From positions 248,001 through 312,000 of the forward strand of contig DASVPO010000033.1 in assembly GCA_036382855.1 (NCBI GenBank): a stretch of 64,000 bases of DNA, written 5' to 3'. Below, piece by piece: positions 26,833 through 35,553 of this stretch. How positions within the stretch are numbered: the first letter of the stretch is position 1; every line of letters begins with the position of its first letter. Source of the DNA: DASVTR01 sp036382855. Its GTDB lineage: Bacteria > Acidobacteriota > Blastocatellia > Pyrinomonadales > Pyrinomonadaceae. Position numbers and translations under genes: made by a program. Below the pieces are notes generated by a model. That model saw only the letters and a list, made by a program, of their open reading frames with translations. It had not been told where the DNA came from and ran no database searches.

Positions 26833-26887
26833 GAATTTCAGATTTCAAGTTAGAGGCACGCCAGTCTGAAATCTGAAACCTGAAATC
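26833..26887. repeat. Tandem-unit hairpin, unit TCTGAAA
   Basis: Left arm GAATTTCAGATTTCA (26833-26847) and right arm 26865-26887 (TCTGAAA units); TGAAATCTGAAA pairs perfectly. It sits in the gap between the DUF1800 and DUF1501 genes. Confidence 0.75.
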
Positions 26888-26890
26888 ATC

Positions 26891-29017
26891 TTACTGTCTT
26901 TGAAACTCCGGCGAACCGAGAATCAGCCCGACGACTTTAACGACCTCCGGGTTCTGTACAGTGCTCAGGTCAACGCGTGCCATCTGTTGTTGACGGCGGC
27001 GGCGACCTCCACCGCCGCCTCCTGCGCGTGGGCCAGCATCCATCTCATCCATGTCGTCGTCAATCCCGTTCGTCTCCGCGCCGGATGAAGCGTTGCTGAC
27101 GTTGATGGGCGCGTCGAGTTGCTTGAGGAGCGTTTGTTTGGTCTGCGTTGAGATGTCTCCCTGCACGATGACGTTGAGGAAGCGCTCCATGACGCGTGCC
27201 TTGTCAACTGTGCCGCCGGATTTGGCGTCGGCCAGAAAGCGCTCAAGGTTGACGCGCGTGCCGGGGATACGGTTGCTTGCGAGCGCGAGGCTGAAGTTGA
27301 GACGTTCGAGCAGTGCGCCCGTATTGACCCAGTTTTCCGCCAAATCCGGGTAGCCGGTCGGGGCTTGATAACCGTAGAGCGGTTCGCCCATGCGCGCGAT
27401 CCACTGGTGAACTGCGGGCGAGCCGTTGGTGTCGCCGCCGAGCGTGCGTATGGAACTGACGGCCAACTCGAAGGGCGTCTTGATTTTCGCGCGATAGGCT
27501 GCGGGCGAGTTGAATTCGGGCGAAGCGAAGAGGGCGCGCAGTGTTTCGCGTATGTCGCCGTCGCTCCTGGTGAAGACTGAAGCGACGCGCTCAACGAGCG
27601 CAGGGCTTGGATTGTCCGCGACGAAGCGGCGCGCGAGTTTCGTGGCGATAAACTTCGCGGTGGAGGGATGATGAGCAAGAATGTCCAGAACCATCAATCC
27701 GTCTTTGACGCCGCCGCCCGCCGGAATCTTGTGGCCGAGGACTATCTTTTCTCCGTCGTCGTGCAGGCGCTCGTTGAAGAAGAATTCGCCCGCACCGGCG
27801 CGAACGTTCACACGCGCGCCCAGTTGTTGAAGGGCTGCTGTGCGGAAGCCGCGCGGGTCCATGATGGTCCAGCCCGTGAAGCAGCGTGCGACTTCCTGCA
27901 CGTCCTTCTGCGTGTAGCCGCCGTCAACGCCGAGCGTGTGCAGTTCCATCAACTCGCGCGCGTAGTTTTCGTTAATCCCGCGTCGCATACGCCGTGGAGC
28001 ATTCTGCTCTTGCGGCATCACGTCGCGCTGTACCTCGCGCTGGCGGCCAGCGTTTGCGCCGCCTCTCATCAGCCAGTCGAGCAGCGGGCGATTCTGCCCG
28101 CGCCTGTTCATTTGATTGTTGCCGCGCGCGTTGGGACTGGCGCTCTGAAAGTTGTCGAGGTAGAAGAGCATCGCGGGGCTTTGCGCTGTGGCCGTGAGCA
28201 GGTCTTTAAACTTGCCGAGCGTGTTGGGGCGAATCGTGTCGCGGTCATAAGAGACGAGCAGCCAGCGGTCAGCGCCCTTCTGCGCATAGACGTTGAAATG
28301 GTTGTGCCAGAAATCAACTAAGACTTCCTGTAACTGCCGTTCGCTATAGACTGCCCGCAGGATGCGCGAGGCTTGCAATTCAGCGACGAGACGCTGCGGC
28401 GATTGCAGGTTGTGCTTCGCCAGATAATCGCGCATCGCACGACGCGCCGCTGTGTTTCGACGCTCGTCAGAGAGCGCGTTCTTGACCGTCGCCTCGTCAA
28501 CGGGCATGCCCCTTTCGTCGGCAGCCTGACCGTTAACGTTAGCGCCTGCCGCTGCTGCTCTGTCTGGGGCGTTGCCCTGCTTGCGCGCCTCGGCAATCGC
28601 GGCCAACTCCGGCGGCAACTCTCCCCGCCGCTCAAGCTGTCGCAGGAGCGCAGCGGGCTGCGGGTATTTCGCATACAACTCAGGCGTCGTCATCTTCAGA
28701 GCGGGCAGGCGCTCCACCTTCGCCTCGGCCACGGCATCGGGAATACTTCCGGGATTAAGCTGCTGACGTATGTAGTTATCGAGGCCGATGCTGCGCACAC
28801 GCTCGACATCGCCTGGACGCGCGCCGAAGCCAAGACGGTTCAGCACATGCAGTATGCGCTGGTCTTCGGTCAAACGACGCGCAGCGGCCGCCTGCTGGCG
28901 CTGCGCGCTCACGCTCGCGACAAAGAGCGGCGCGACGAGTGTTAAAAGCATGAACAGCGCCGTCGCGCGACGGGCCGCATGGTTGATGTTCCGACTGGAA
29001 AGTTGTAAGGCTCTCAT
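26891..29017 (-). CDS. DUF1800 protein
   Basis: 708 aa exported protein. Signal peptide at ~15-38 (ending VSAQ). DUF1800 landmarks: ILHVLNRLGFGARPGDVERV near the start, YSERQLQEVLVDFWHNHFNVY, NENYARELMELHTLGVDGGYTQKDVQEVARCFTGW, FFNERLHDDGEKIVLG and FIATKLARRFVADNPS. Function unknown, paired with DUF1501. An Asp/Met-rich then Gly/Arg tract near residue 680 is an odd low-complexity insert before the last helix. Length is at the upper end of the family. Confidence 0.9.
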   Translation of the reverse strand: MRALQLSSRNINHAARRATALFMLLTLVAPLFVASVSAQRQQAAAARRLTEDQRILHVLNRLGFGARPGDVERVRSIGLDNYIRQQLNPGSIPDAVAEAKVERLPALKMTTPELYAKYPQPAALLRQLERRGELPPELAAIAEARKQGNAPDRAAAAGANVNGQAADERGMPVDEATVKNALSDERRNTAARRAMRDYLAKHNLQSPQRLVAELQASRILRAVYSERQLQEVLVDFWHNHFNVYAQKGADRWLLVSYDRDTIRPNTLGKFKDLLTATAQSPAMLFYLDNFQSASPNARGNNQMNRRGQNRPLLDWLMRGGANAGRQREVQRDVMPQEQNAPRRMRRGINENYARELMELHTLGVDGGYTQKDVQEVARCFTGWTIMDPRGFRTAALQQLGARVNVRAGAGEFFFNERLHDDGEKIVLGHKIPAGGGVKDGLMVLDILAHHPSTAKFIATKLARRFVADNPSPALVERVASVFTRSDGDIRETLRALFASPEFNSPAAYRAKIKTPFELAVSSIRTLGGDTNGSPAVHQWIARMGEPLYGYQAPTGYPDLAENWVNTGALLERLNFSLALASNRIPGTRVNLERFLADAKSGGTVDKARVMERFLNVIVQGDISTQTKQTLLKQLDAPINVSNASSGAETNGIDDDMDEMDAGPRAGGGGGGRRRRQQQMARVDLSTVQNPEVVKVVGLILGSPEFQRQ

Positions 29018-29132
29018 TTCTTTATTATCTCGATTGTTAAGTAAAAACCGGCTCTGATGCGAGGCTCAACTAAAGTCTTCTCTGTGCCGTCAATTTAGAC
29101 GCGCCCGCCCGCCAAATGGTTGAAAAATTTAT

Positions 29133-29157
29133 AGGGCTGTGCTCATCACACAGCCCT
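29133..29157 (-). terminator. Terminator of the DyP gene
   Basis: 9-bp stem AGGGCTGTG/CACAGCCCT, 7-nt loop, followed on the minus strand by ATAAATTTTTC. Confidence 0.8.
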
Positions 29158-29195
29158 GCAATTATGGCTCGCCTGTGGTGCAAACAAAAACGGCG

Positions 29196-30599
29196 CTAGG
29201 CATCGGAAAGGGGCGCGGTGGCGATGTAGCCGAGGGCGGCGATGCCGGGCAGAAAGCAGTAAGCGCCGCCGCGTGTGGTGATGAAGCGCTCGAAGTTTGT
29301 GATGGAGAGATGCTGTACCTTGTTGTTCTGGTCAAGGTAGGGGATGTCTAAAATACTACTGGCGGGGTCGTTGCTGCCGAGCAGCGGGTCTTTACTGTTT
29401 TGCGGAAGAAAGCTGGTGAACGTGCCCGTGTTGACCCATGTTGACATGAGGAATTCAAACTGGTTGGCGAGGACGGCGCAGATGAAGTAGCCGATGAGGC
29501 CGCGCGGGATGCCGTCGTGCGGATTGTTGGGGTCGTAGGGTGGGCCGTAGGAGATGGCGCGGCGCACGATGCGGTGTGTGTTGACGGGGCCGCCGGAGAC
29601 AAACTCGCTGCGCGGATTGCTGCGGCGCATGTGCGAGCCGATGGGACAGCGCACGCCGTACTTATCATTAAACGCGTCTGGGCTGTACTTAGAAGGGACG
29701 TAATCGTAGTTGTCGAGTTGGTCTTCAGGGATAGGAGGGTCGGGCGTGCCTGTGTCGGGCGAGAGTGTGAGGGGCGTGCCGGTGCGCCAGCGGCCGCACA
29801 TCTTGGCGGCGAGCGTTTCGGGGTCAATCTGTGACGATTGCTGCTGTAAGAAATCCTCGAAGCCCGCGACATCCTGTTCGAGAATGCGGAACGCGCCGAA
29901 GCTGCCGTTGAGTCCTAACCGGGGCGGGGTCGGCAGATTATAGGGAGCGTTCTGGTCGTCCGTCAGGATGACGTTATAAGCCTCGACGGGCGCTTGCGAA
30001 TCTGGCGGACGCGGCGGCCCGCCTTTGATGGTCGGTTGAGAGATACCGTCTGTGTAACCGAAGTGGATCTTGCCGTGTGGAAAATCGAAGCCGTCGCAGG
30101 CAGCCAACTCCGTGCAGGACGACGCGAACAAGGGTCTGATGACTTCCGACATCTTCTCGCGGTCGTCGCCGGTATCTGTGTAGAGCGAGAGAATAATGTG
30201 CAGGTTGGAGGCGTTGGCGGTGTTGAAGGGTTCGATCCAGTTTTCGGGGGCGCTCTCTCCAGTGTCGTTGACGATGGGCGCTTGCGTGACCGCGCCGTTG
30301 AAAAAGGATTGATAGTTAAGGTTGGTATCAAAGGTTGTGGGCGGCAGCTTGAGGCTGGCAATGCCCTGATAGGTAAAGCCTATGTTGAGCAGGTAGAGCG
30401 GCCTTTCGCTCCAAGGGGCAGCGGTGGTGATTTGCGGCGTGTCGGTGCTGCCGCTGACGAGGCTGCCGATAAAACTCTTCGCGGCGTCGGCGTCGTCAAT
30501 GCGGAGGGTGAAATGGCGCGCGTAAGGATGCGTGTAGCCGCGAATGATGAAGCCTTGAATGTCCGCGAGGTCGAGCGACGAGTCTTCAATACTTGGCAT
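29196..30599 (-). CDS. DyP-type heme peroxidase
   Basis: 467 aa from ATG 30599, chosen for the AAGGA six bases upstream. DyP peroxidases use heme and H2O2 on dyes, lignin-like phenolics or other reductants. The catalytic-Asp motif GxxDG is present as FGYTDGISQP; the proximal heme His is in CPIGSHMRRSNPRSE, with the conserved Arg; the C-terminal FERFITTRGGAYCFLPG segment is also typical. No signal peptide, so the protein is cytoplasmic unless packaged. It is downstream of a small companion gene on the same strand, with a hairpin repeat in the gap. No encapsulin gene is nearby. Confidence 0.9.
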   Translation of the reverse strand: MPSIEDSSLDLADIQGFIIRGYTHPYARHFTLRIDDADAAKSFIGSLVSGSTDTPQITTAAPWSERPLYLLNIGFTYQGIASLKLPPTTFDTNLNYQSFFNGAVTQAPIVNDTGESAPENWIEPFNTANASNLHIILSLYTDTGDDREKMSEVIRPLFASSCTELAACDGFDFPHGKIHFGYTDGISQPTIKGGPPRPPDSQAPVEAYNVILTDDQNAPYNLPTPPRLGLNGSFGAFRILEQDVAGFEDFLQQQSSQIDPETLAAKMCGRWRTGTPLTLSPDTGTPDPPIPEDQLDNYDYVPSKYSPDAFNDKYGVRCPIGSHMRRSNPRSEFVSGGPVNTHRIVRRAISYGPPYDPNNPHDGIPRGLIGYFICAVLANQFEFLMSTWVNTGTFTSFLPQNSKDPLLGSNDPASSILDIPYLDQNNKVQHLSITNFERFITTRGGAYCFLPGIAALGYIATAPLSDA

Positions 30600-30660
30600 G
30601 GCTGTTCCTTCCGTTGATGAAAAGAGAGACGAATCAGGGTGAAAGAATAAACGGGTCAAC

Positions 30661-30770
30661 GGATAAAAGGTGGAAGGTAAATGGGTAAAAGGGGAAGAGG
30701 CGAAAAGGAAAGCCGCTTGTCTTCCCTTTCCCCTTTTACCTTTTACCTTTTTCCTTTTACCTTTACTTCC
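30661..30770. repeat. Tandem-unit hairpin, unit GGTAAAA
   Basis: Left arm 30661-30709 with GGTAAAA/GGAAGG-type units and right arm 30721-30770 with CCTTTTAC units, imperfect but long; loop near AAGCCGCTTGT. It fills the gap between the DyP gene and its companion. Confidence 0.8.
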
Positions 30771-30819
30771 TTTCCCTGTCTGTCGTTGCGGCTGATGCCG
30801 GAGGCGTTGAGTTGGCGTC

Positions 30820-31293
30820 TTATGTGTTCTTGTTGTTCTGTTCCTGACAATTGAGAATGTCCACGACGGTCATCGTCGGATAGGCACTGAACCAAGACGC
30901 GGGCATCAGCAGTTGCCCGTTGTCGGACGGCGGGTTGTTCTTAGTGAGAACAAAATTGCCGAAGGCGACTGCGTTCTTCTGCACCGGCACGATCTGCTTA
31001 ACCACGTCGGGCGGCGCGATAAACGGCAGCAGCGCGTTGAAGAAATCGGCGGAGCTATCAACGAAGTCCTGTATGTAGGTCTGCCATTCGCCGTCGAAGG
31101 TGGTGATAACGCCGAGTTGCGTATTGTTGCTGAGAAAGACGATGCGTATGAAATGGAGAATGTTGTTGGTGATGGTTGGCGGCCCCTGCGCCTCAAGGGC
31201 GGCCGCCAATTTCTGGTAGTTCTCTTCGACGGGGGGTTGAATATCGAAGATCGCGGTCAACGGAAATTGCACTGGTGTCACATGGCTACTCAT
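30820..31293 (-). CDS. DyP-associated small protein, possible alpha/beta-barrel
   Basis: 157 aa of unknown function, no signal. The segment HFIRIVFLSNNTQLGVITTFDGEWQTYIQDF has the look of the dimeric ferredoxin-like alpha/beta-barrel fold that also makes up DyP and ChdC enzymes. I recall similar 'FDG.w..Y..DF' proteins beside peroxidases. AAAGGA lies eight bases before ATG 31293. It probably acts with the DyP enzyme, but no catalytic residue can be named. Confidence 0.6.
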   Translation of the reverse strand: MSSHVTPVQFPLTAIFDIQPPVEENYQKLAAALEAQGPPTITNNILHFIRIVFLSNNTQLGVITTFDGEWQTYIQDFVDSSADFFNALLPFIAPPDVVKQIVPVQKNAVAFGNFVLTKNNPPSDNGQLLMPASWFSAYPTMTVVDILNCQEQNNKNT

Positions 31294-31622
31294 GTTCTTG
31301 TCCTTTCAGTTTAGTAGTTACAGAGGATTCGGATAGGCGGCTCTTGCGCAGCCCATCAGTTCCAGAGAATGGGGCTCACGGGACACGCCCCTTTAGGTCG
31401 CCGCCTTGTAAAACTTTGAGAGAGAAACTACGCCCTGTCCTGGGCTGACTACGCGATTAACAGGAAAGCTCTGTGGCAAGGAGATTCTTGTTAATATCAA
31501 ATGGATGCGATAGGCGCACTCTACGCCCACGCCCCAAGCGGTGTCAAGAAATTCCCTCAACGACGGCGCACAAACGGAAGAGAGTTGTTAGCCATCACAC
31601 CAAACCGGCGCAGCTTTCAAAC
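31294..31622. other. Gap with nothing recognised
   Basis: No convincing gene or RNA found. The start region of the DyP companion lies at the left edge. Confidence 0.4.
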
Positions 31623-32285
31623 TCAACCCGCCTCTTCCGTCTCTTTTTTCCTCTTCGGCGCTTTTTCTATGTGGCTGGCGCTCTTCCATGCGGCGAGCAG
31701 GCCGGGGTCATTGCGGAATGTATTACGAACGACGGCGTTCAACTCACGCATGATGTCGCGCTCCCGCTTGAGTGCGGCGGCGATGTTGGCAGTGGCCGCG
31801 GCTTTCTCAGCGAGCGCGTTGGCTTGGCTGCTCTCGCCCGCTTCGACTGCGTCTATACGTGCCTGCATGTCCGTTAGAAAACTGGCAGGCAACCCACGGT
31901 TCGTAAACTCCGTGGGAATCGCGGTCGCTTCCTGTATGAACGCGCGTGCGTAGTTCAGCACGTTCTGGTCGCTGTTGCGCGGCATCCTGAATTTGTCTGC
32001 GATGCCCGGCAACTGCTTGTCTATACTTCGCGCCGTCAGGTTAATAGCCCTCATCTCTGCCAGCAACGAGTTGATAGCCGCGTTCTTCTGCTCCGTGGCT
32101 TCCTGCCAACTAAGATGAGCCGCCGCCTGCTTCGCGGCCTGCTGTTCGACTTCGGTAGTGGCGGCCTTATGCGCTGTAAACAACTCCGCGCCGCGCGACC
32201 CCGCCGGAAAAGATGCAGCCTACGCGACGCCAAACTCATCCACACGTTCGCCTCTTTCGAGTTGACGAATTTCGATATCCTTCAT
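31623..32285 (-). pseudogene. Helical protein gene interrupted by an amber codon
   Basis: A strong start exists at ATG 32285 (AAGGAGCAAAACC before it) and reads MKDIEIRQLERGERVDEFGVA, then TAG at 32222-32220. The same frame continues after the stop with AASFPAGSRGAELFTAHKAA and stays open to 31623. The joined reading would be about 220 aa, helical, Ala/Glu-rich, with no known domain. I recall hypothetical proteins in which an FG segment is followed by such a stretch without a stop, so the TAG looks like a nonsense mutation. A TTG at 32183 could make the C-terminal 186 aa alone. Read-through or sequencing error are alternatives. Confidence 0.6.
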
Positions 32286-32494
32286 GGTTTTGCTCCTTAT
32301 GAGAATGGAGGACGTTTGAGATGTCCTTTAGAAGTTAAGACAGGGCAAAGCGTGTTTGAGTGTTCTGAGAAGTTCCCTGTCCGATGCGCACGATTATACT
32401 CCCATCAAGCGCAAAGTGAAGAAAAAATTTAACCCACCCGCAGCATCATCCGGCACACCCACCGCAACTTCCGCCACCTTTGCGCCAACTGATT

Positions 32495-32599
32495 CTCTAA
32501 CGTGCTATGCTTATCAAGTGAACGACATGCTGGCTTCACTTAGACAGCGAAATGGGAGCAAAATGAGACGCCCTTTAGGACGCCTAATAAGCGTTAGAT
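32495..32599 (+). other. Candidate attC site 0 (left edge of cassette array)
   Basis: CTCTAAC at 32495-32501 and GTTAGAT at 32593-32599 are near-complementary R''/R' boxes 105 bp apart, the same span as the two clear sites. Inner GCTTAT/ATAAGC can also pair. GTTAGAT matches the ATCTAAC box of the next site exactly, as expected if both ends come from one circular cassette. Weaker than the next two sites. Confidence 0.5.
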
Positions 32600-32646
32600 T
32601 TTCGGGAGTGCGCTGTTCGAAATAGAGCAAGCAAGGCATAGTAAGA

Positions 32647-33471
32647 TCAAACATCTTCCTCACCTCTGCACGCTTCTGCCCAAAGCTCTGGAAAGTATGA
32701 GGCGGCTTTAGCTAAAATCCCGTATTCCATTTCTCTTAGCGGTTCTAATTGAAAGGGCTCTGACGCCCAAATGGCTGCGCTCGCAAATGGATAGTATTTT
32801 AATTGGCCGCCTGACTCACCATACCACTCAAAGAGTGTGCCCGAATCGTCATCCCCGTTAAGTCGTCGCGCTGGACTCTCCGAACCACGCCGTGCTACCG
32901 ATGGAAAATACCATCTCAAGCTATTTGCGTCCTGCAGCGTTAAAGAGAATTGATGTAGCTGATACAAACCCGCATTGTTCCATGAAAGGACAAGGTATGA
33001 ACTCACAGAAAGGTCAACGTTCCCGCCCCGTTCAATACTTACTGCATCATGCCATCCTTCTACTACTTCGATAAGCGATCTGCCGACTTCCAATGGTTCA
33101 TCTCGATAATTGGATTGGGTTATACCCTTTGTTTTAAGGTAATCCCAAAATTGTCCTGTGGAATTCGATAATTCAAGCGATACTCGACCAGTTCTGGCGA
33201 TCTTGTTTAATTCCCCTCGCATTTTACATGACAGCCCATACTTCACCTCTGGCCTGTCTGTGTTTGATAACAAAACATCGAAAATGGCTTTGCTTTCCTG
33301 CGCTTCACCACCGAAAGCTAAAGCCACTGCACGTTCAAAGTCGCGCCAACCGGGAAGGGTTCTGCCCGCCCTTGCGAGCATCCCTGTTCCATCTTGATAG
33401 GTGCTAAGAATAAGCCGAAGTCTTTCAACTTCACGTGATGTTGGTTGTCTGTCAACAAACGGTAGAGACAC
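32647..33471 (-). CDS. Probable type II restriction endonuclease
   Basis: 274 aa, inferred from context: it lies in a two-gene operon with an XRE-type controller and next to a divergent adenine methyltransferase. GTG 33471 comes nine bases after the controller's stop. Around residues 55-95 the protein has Glu/Asp residues followed by YGLSCKMRG, with ELSNSTGQFWDYL further on. This resembles PD-(D/E)xK endonucleases with an S-x-K third motif and the ELSNSPAxFW element I recall from other type II enzymes. Target sequence unknown. AT-rich compared with flanking core genes. Confidence 0.65.
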   Translation of the reverse strand: MSLPFVDRQPTSREVERLRLILSTYQDGTGMLARAGRTLPGWRDFERAVALAFGGEAQESKAIFDVLLSNTDRPEVKYGLSCKMRGELNKIARTGRVSLELSNSTGQFWDYLKTKGITQSNYRDEPLEVGRSLIEVVEGWHDAVSIERGGNVDLSVSSYLVLSWNNAGLYQLHQFSLTLQDANSLRWYFPSVARRGSESPARRLNGDDDSGTLFEWYGESGGQLKYYPFASAAIWASEPFQLEPLREMEYGILAKAASYFPELWAEACRGEEDV

Positions 33472-33480
33472 TATATGCTT

Positions 33481-33729
33481 CTATCTCTCCTCATCAGTAT
33501 CAATTTCTAAATCGTCTCTCAAAAGTTCATCAGTGGTTACATTGAATAAATGTGCGACGTTCAATACAAATTCCACCGTCGGGATTTTCTTCCCCGCCTC
33601 TAGTTCACTAAGATAGCTGTGTGTCTTATGGCCGAGTTTGGTTGCCAATTCGCTAAGAGTCATGTCTCGGCTCACCCGTAGCGAGCGGAGTTTTTCGCCG
33701 AATCGTTGTAGCTTTTGTTTCTTAGGCAT
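33481..33729 (-). CDS. XRE-family controller (C) protein of the R-M system
   Basis: 82 aa, one HTH_3 domain: LRSLRVSRDMTLSELATKLGHKTHSYLSELEAGKKIPTVEFVLNVAHLFNV. Small XRE proteins next to endonuclease genes are the C proteins that delay endonuclease synthesis until methylation is complete. Divergent from the methylase gene and upstream of the endonuclease in one operon. The Asp/Glu-rich tail is usual for C proteins. Confidence 0.8.
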   Translation of the reverse strand: MPKKQKLQRFGEKLRSLRVSRDMTLSELATKLGHKTHSYLSELEAGKKIPTVEFVLNVAHLFNVTTDELLRDDLEIDTDEER

Positions 33730-33734
33730 GACTA

Positions 33735-33779
33735 TTGACAGATTTTAAGCGGCATGCTACTTTGTCTCTATTGGAGACA
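33735..33779 (+). promoter_or_regulatory. Methylase promoter and candidate C-box
   Basis: TTGACA (33735-33740), 17-bp spacer, TACTTT (33758-33763) pointing to the methylase. The perfect inverted repeat TGTCTC-5-GAGACA (33763-33779) covers the predicted start and is a good operator candidate for the controller protein. Confidence 0.6.
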
Positions 33780-33853
33780 TGATAGGGTGATTTGCTATTT
33801 ACTTGGGAAGAGGTTGAGTGGAAACTACAGGTATTAGAAAGGGCAAGCATCAA

Positions 33854-34711
33854 ATGCTTAATAGTCCTATCAAATGGATAGGTGGTAAATCTCGCTTGCG
33901 AAAACAAATCATATCATTGCTACCGGCTCATACTTGTTATGTAGAGCCATTCGCCGGAGCCGCTTGGGTTCTTTTTGGCAAGTCTCCCAGCGACGTAGAA
34001 ATCTTAAATGATAAAGAGCAAGAGCTAATCAACTTCTTTCGAGTTGTAAAAGAGAAACCCGAAGAGTTAATCGCATCCTTTGACCTAGAACTTGTCTCCC
34101 GTGCTGAATTTGATCGTTTAGCCGATGTAGACCTATCTGCTTTAACTGATGTCCAGCGCGCCCATCGCTTCTACTACATAATTATGGCTGGATGGGGTGG
34201 CGAATTACACTACCCGCGATTTCAAACAAGCATTACTGATGGTGGGCATGGTAACAGGCTTATTGGCGCATTAAAAACCCTTCGGCAGCGTCTTCAGCCC
34301 ATCCATGATCGCTTACGAACAGTCATTATTGAAAATCTTGATTGGCAAGAGTGCGTTGACCGTTATGACCGTCAAGGGACTGTGATGTACATTGACCCGC
34401 CTTATCCCGGAAATAAATGTAACTACTCCCACAACATGCGTGAATGGGACGCGCACAATCTCTTATTTGAGAGACTCAAAAAGGCTAAATGCAAATGGAT
34501 TTTATCGTCTTACGATAAGCCAGAAATACGCGATCAGTTTGAACAAGCTTTTATTACTTCCGTGCAATCTTCTTCGGGAATGAATACTGAAAAGAATGGC
34601 AACACTCGTGTAATGAATAAGGAAATACTCATCACTAATTTTGGTCCGCACAGCGAAATATCAGTAGCATCGCATAATCAGCCTCAAGCTTCATTAGATT
34701 TAGGAACGTAG
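33854..34711 (+). CDS. Type II DNA adenine-N6 methyltransferase (Dam/D12 class)
   Basis: 285 aa from ATG 33854, which places the SAM motif PIKWIGGKSRL at the N-terminus as usual in D12 enzymes; a GTG at 33818 is an alternative. Motif IV DPPYPG near residue 185 marks adenine-N6 specificity, and EPFAGAAWVLF is the second SAM element. It protects host DNA from the endonuclease. AT-rich. It lies on the cassette's sense strand, upstream of attC site 1. Confidence 0.9.
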   Translation: MLNSPIKWIGGKSRLRKQIISLLPAHTCYVEPFAGAAWVLFGKSPSDVEILNDKEQELINFFRVVKEKPEELIASFDLELVSRAEFDRLADVDLSALTDVQRAHRFYYIIMAGWGGELHYPRFQTSITDGGHGNRLIGALKTLRQRLQPIHDRLRTVIIENLDWQECVDRYDRQGTVMYIDPPYPGNKCNYSHNMREWDAHNLLFERLKKAKCKWILSSYDKPEIRDQFEQAFITSVQSSSGMNTEKNGNTRVMNKEILITNFGPHSEISVASHNQPQASLDLGT

Positions 34712-34792
34712 CTTCAAGCAATTTCCCATACTTATAAGGCAACAACGGCGAGAAGAAAACCCTATAATCAAGCTTGAATGGTGAGGGCGAAA

Positions 34793-34900
34793 ATCTAACA
34801 ACTCATTCAACCCGACGCCTCGATAGCATGATTTTCAAGATTCTTCCTTCCATGTATCTTGTGTGACTGCGCTCGGCGCGGGTTAATTCGGGCGTTAGGC
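34793..34900 (+). other. attC recombination site 1
   Basis: R'' ATCTAAC (34793-34799), an inner arm AACTCATTCAACCCGACGCC, an imperfect palindromic middle, then GGCGCGGGTTAATTCGGGC and R' GTTAGGC (34894-34900). The order and the asymmetric arms are those of integron 59-base elements, close to the aadA-type attC pattern I know. Length 108 bp. Cleavage would fall after the G of GTTAGGC. Confidence 0.8.
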
Positions 34901-34951
34901 GGCTATGTTGACATATTCCTCAGATATAGGAAAATGGCTGGGGGAGGAGCG

Positions 34952-35113
34952 ATGAAGAGAGCAAAGGATATTAAAGAACTCAAAGTTGAGCGGCCGCCAC
35001 GCGCCAAAGTTTCCGAAAAGGACGCATTAAAGCGCATGAAAGAATTCTCCAAACGGAAGGAGCAATTCCTTGCCACTGCTCGAACGGGTAAGAGTCGAAG
35101 TGTACGTTCCTGA
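34952..35113 (+). CDS. Small basic cassette protein
   Basis: 53 aa from ATG 34952, which has GGAGGAG just upstream; the frame is open further left. The sequence is Lys/Arg/Glu-rich: MKRAKDIKELKVERPPRAK, then a helix DALKRMKEFSKRKEQF. No family known. It overlaps the next gene by 44 bp and is probably made together with it, as in a toxin-antitoxin or two-subunit pair, though no toxin motif is visible. Confidence 0.55.
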   Translation: MKRAKDIKELKVERPPRAKVSEKDALKRMKEFSKRKEQFLATARTGKSRSVRS

Positions 35114-35402
35114 TTTGCCAGCCGCGTCTTACCGCAATCTGCTTCTCTCTTTCGAGGAAGAATTCACCTATGCGTTCGGAGGTTGCACTATTATTCGCGG
35201 GCTTGACGGCAACTATCTATCCGAGGCGGGCTTGAAAATGCCAGACCGCATCAATCTTATCTATACAGATTTGCCTCTCGCATTATCCACTAACTTTGAA
35301 AGTGTCGCGCGTTACACGGATGAGTTGAGACAAGTGGCTGTTGAAGCTCTGGCTGAAGAAGCAGTCCTGGTAGCTGTAACGCAGATTTATCACGCATTGT
35401 GA
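35070..35402 (+). CDS. Conserved hypothetical cassette protein (TTG start)
   Basis: 110 aa. TTG 35070 has AAGGAG seven bases upstream, inside the preceding gene, so start choice rests on the ribosome binding site. The VEVYVPDLPAASYRNLLLSFEEEFTYAFGGCTIIRGLDG segment followed by DRINLIYTDLP is one I recall as a conserved bacterial hypothetical; function unknown. Single-domain alpha/beta character. The partner is the small basic protein it overlaps. Confidence 0.65.
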   Translation: MPLLERVRVEVYVPDLPAASYRNLLLSFEEEFTYAFGGCTIIRGLDGNYLSEAGLKMPDRINLIYTDLPLALSTNFESVARYTDELRQVAVEALAEEAVLVAVTQIYHAL

Positions 35403-35416
35403 TACCTCCCGACGCT

Positions 35417-35525
35417 GGCAAACAACTCATCCAACCCGACCGCCTCGATAGCATGCTTCTCATAGTGCTTCCTTCGATGTAAATCGTGTGACTACGCTCG
35501 GCGCGGGTTAATTCGGGCGTTCGGC
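35417..35525 (+). other. attC recombination site 2
   Basis: About 85% identical to site 1 across 109 bp: degenerate R'' GGCAAAC (35417-35423), AACTCATCCAACCCGACCGCC, a similar middle, GGCGCGGGTTAATTCGGGC and R' GTTCGGC (35519-35525). The R'' box has decayed, so excision may be weak. Confidence 0.78.
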
Positions 35526-35553
35526 GGCTTGGCTGAGACTAGAGAGTAATTGA

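Noticed and set aside
29196..31293. Encapsulin nanocompartment with DyP cargo
   Set aside because: No encapsulin shell gene nearby and no clear targeting tail on the peroxidase.
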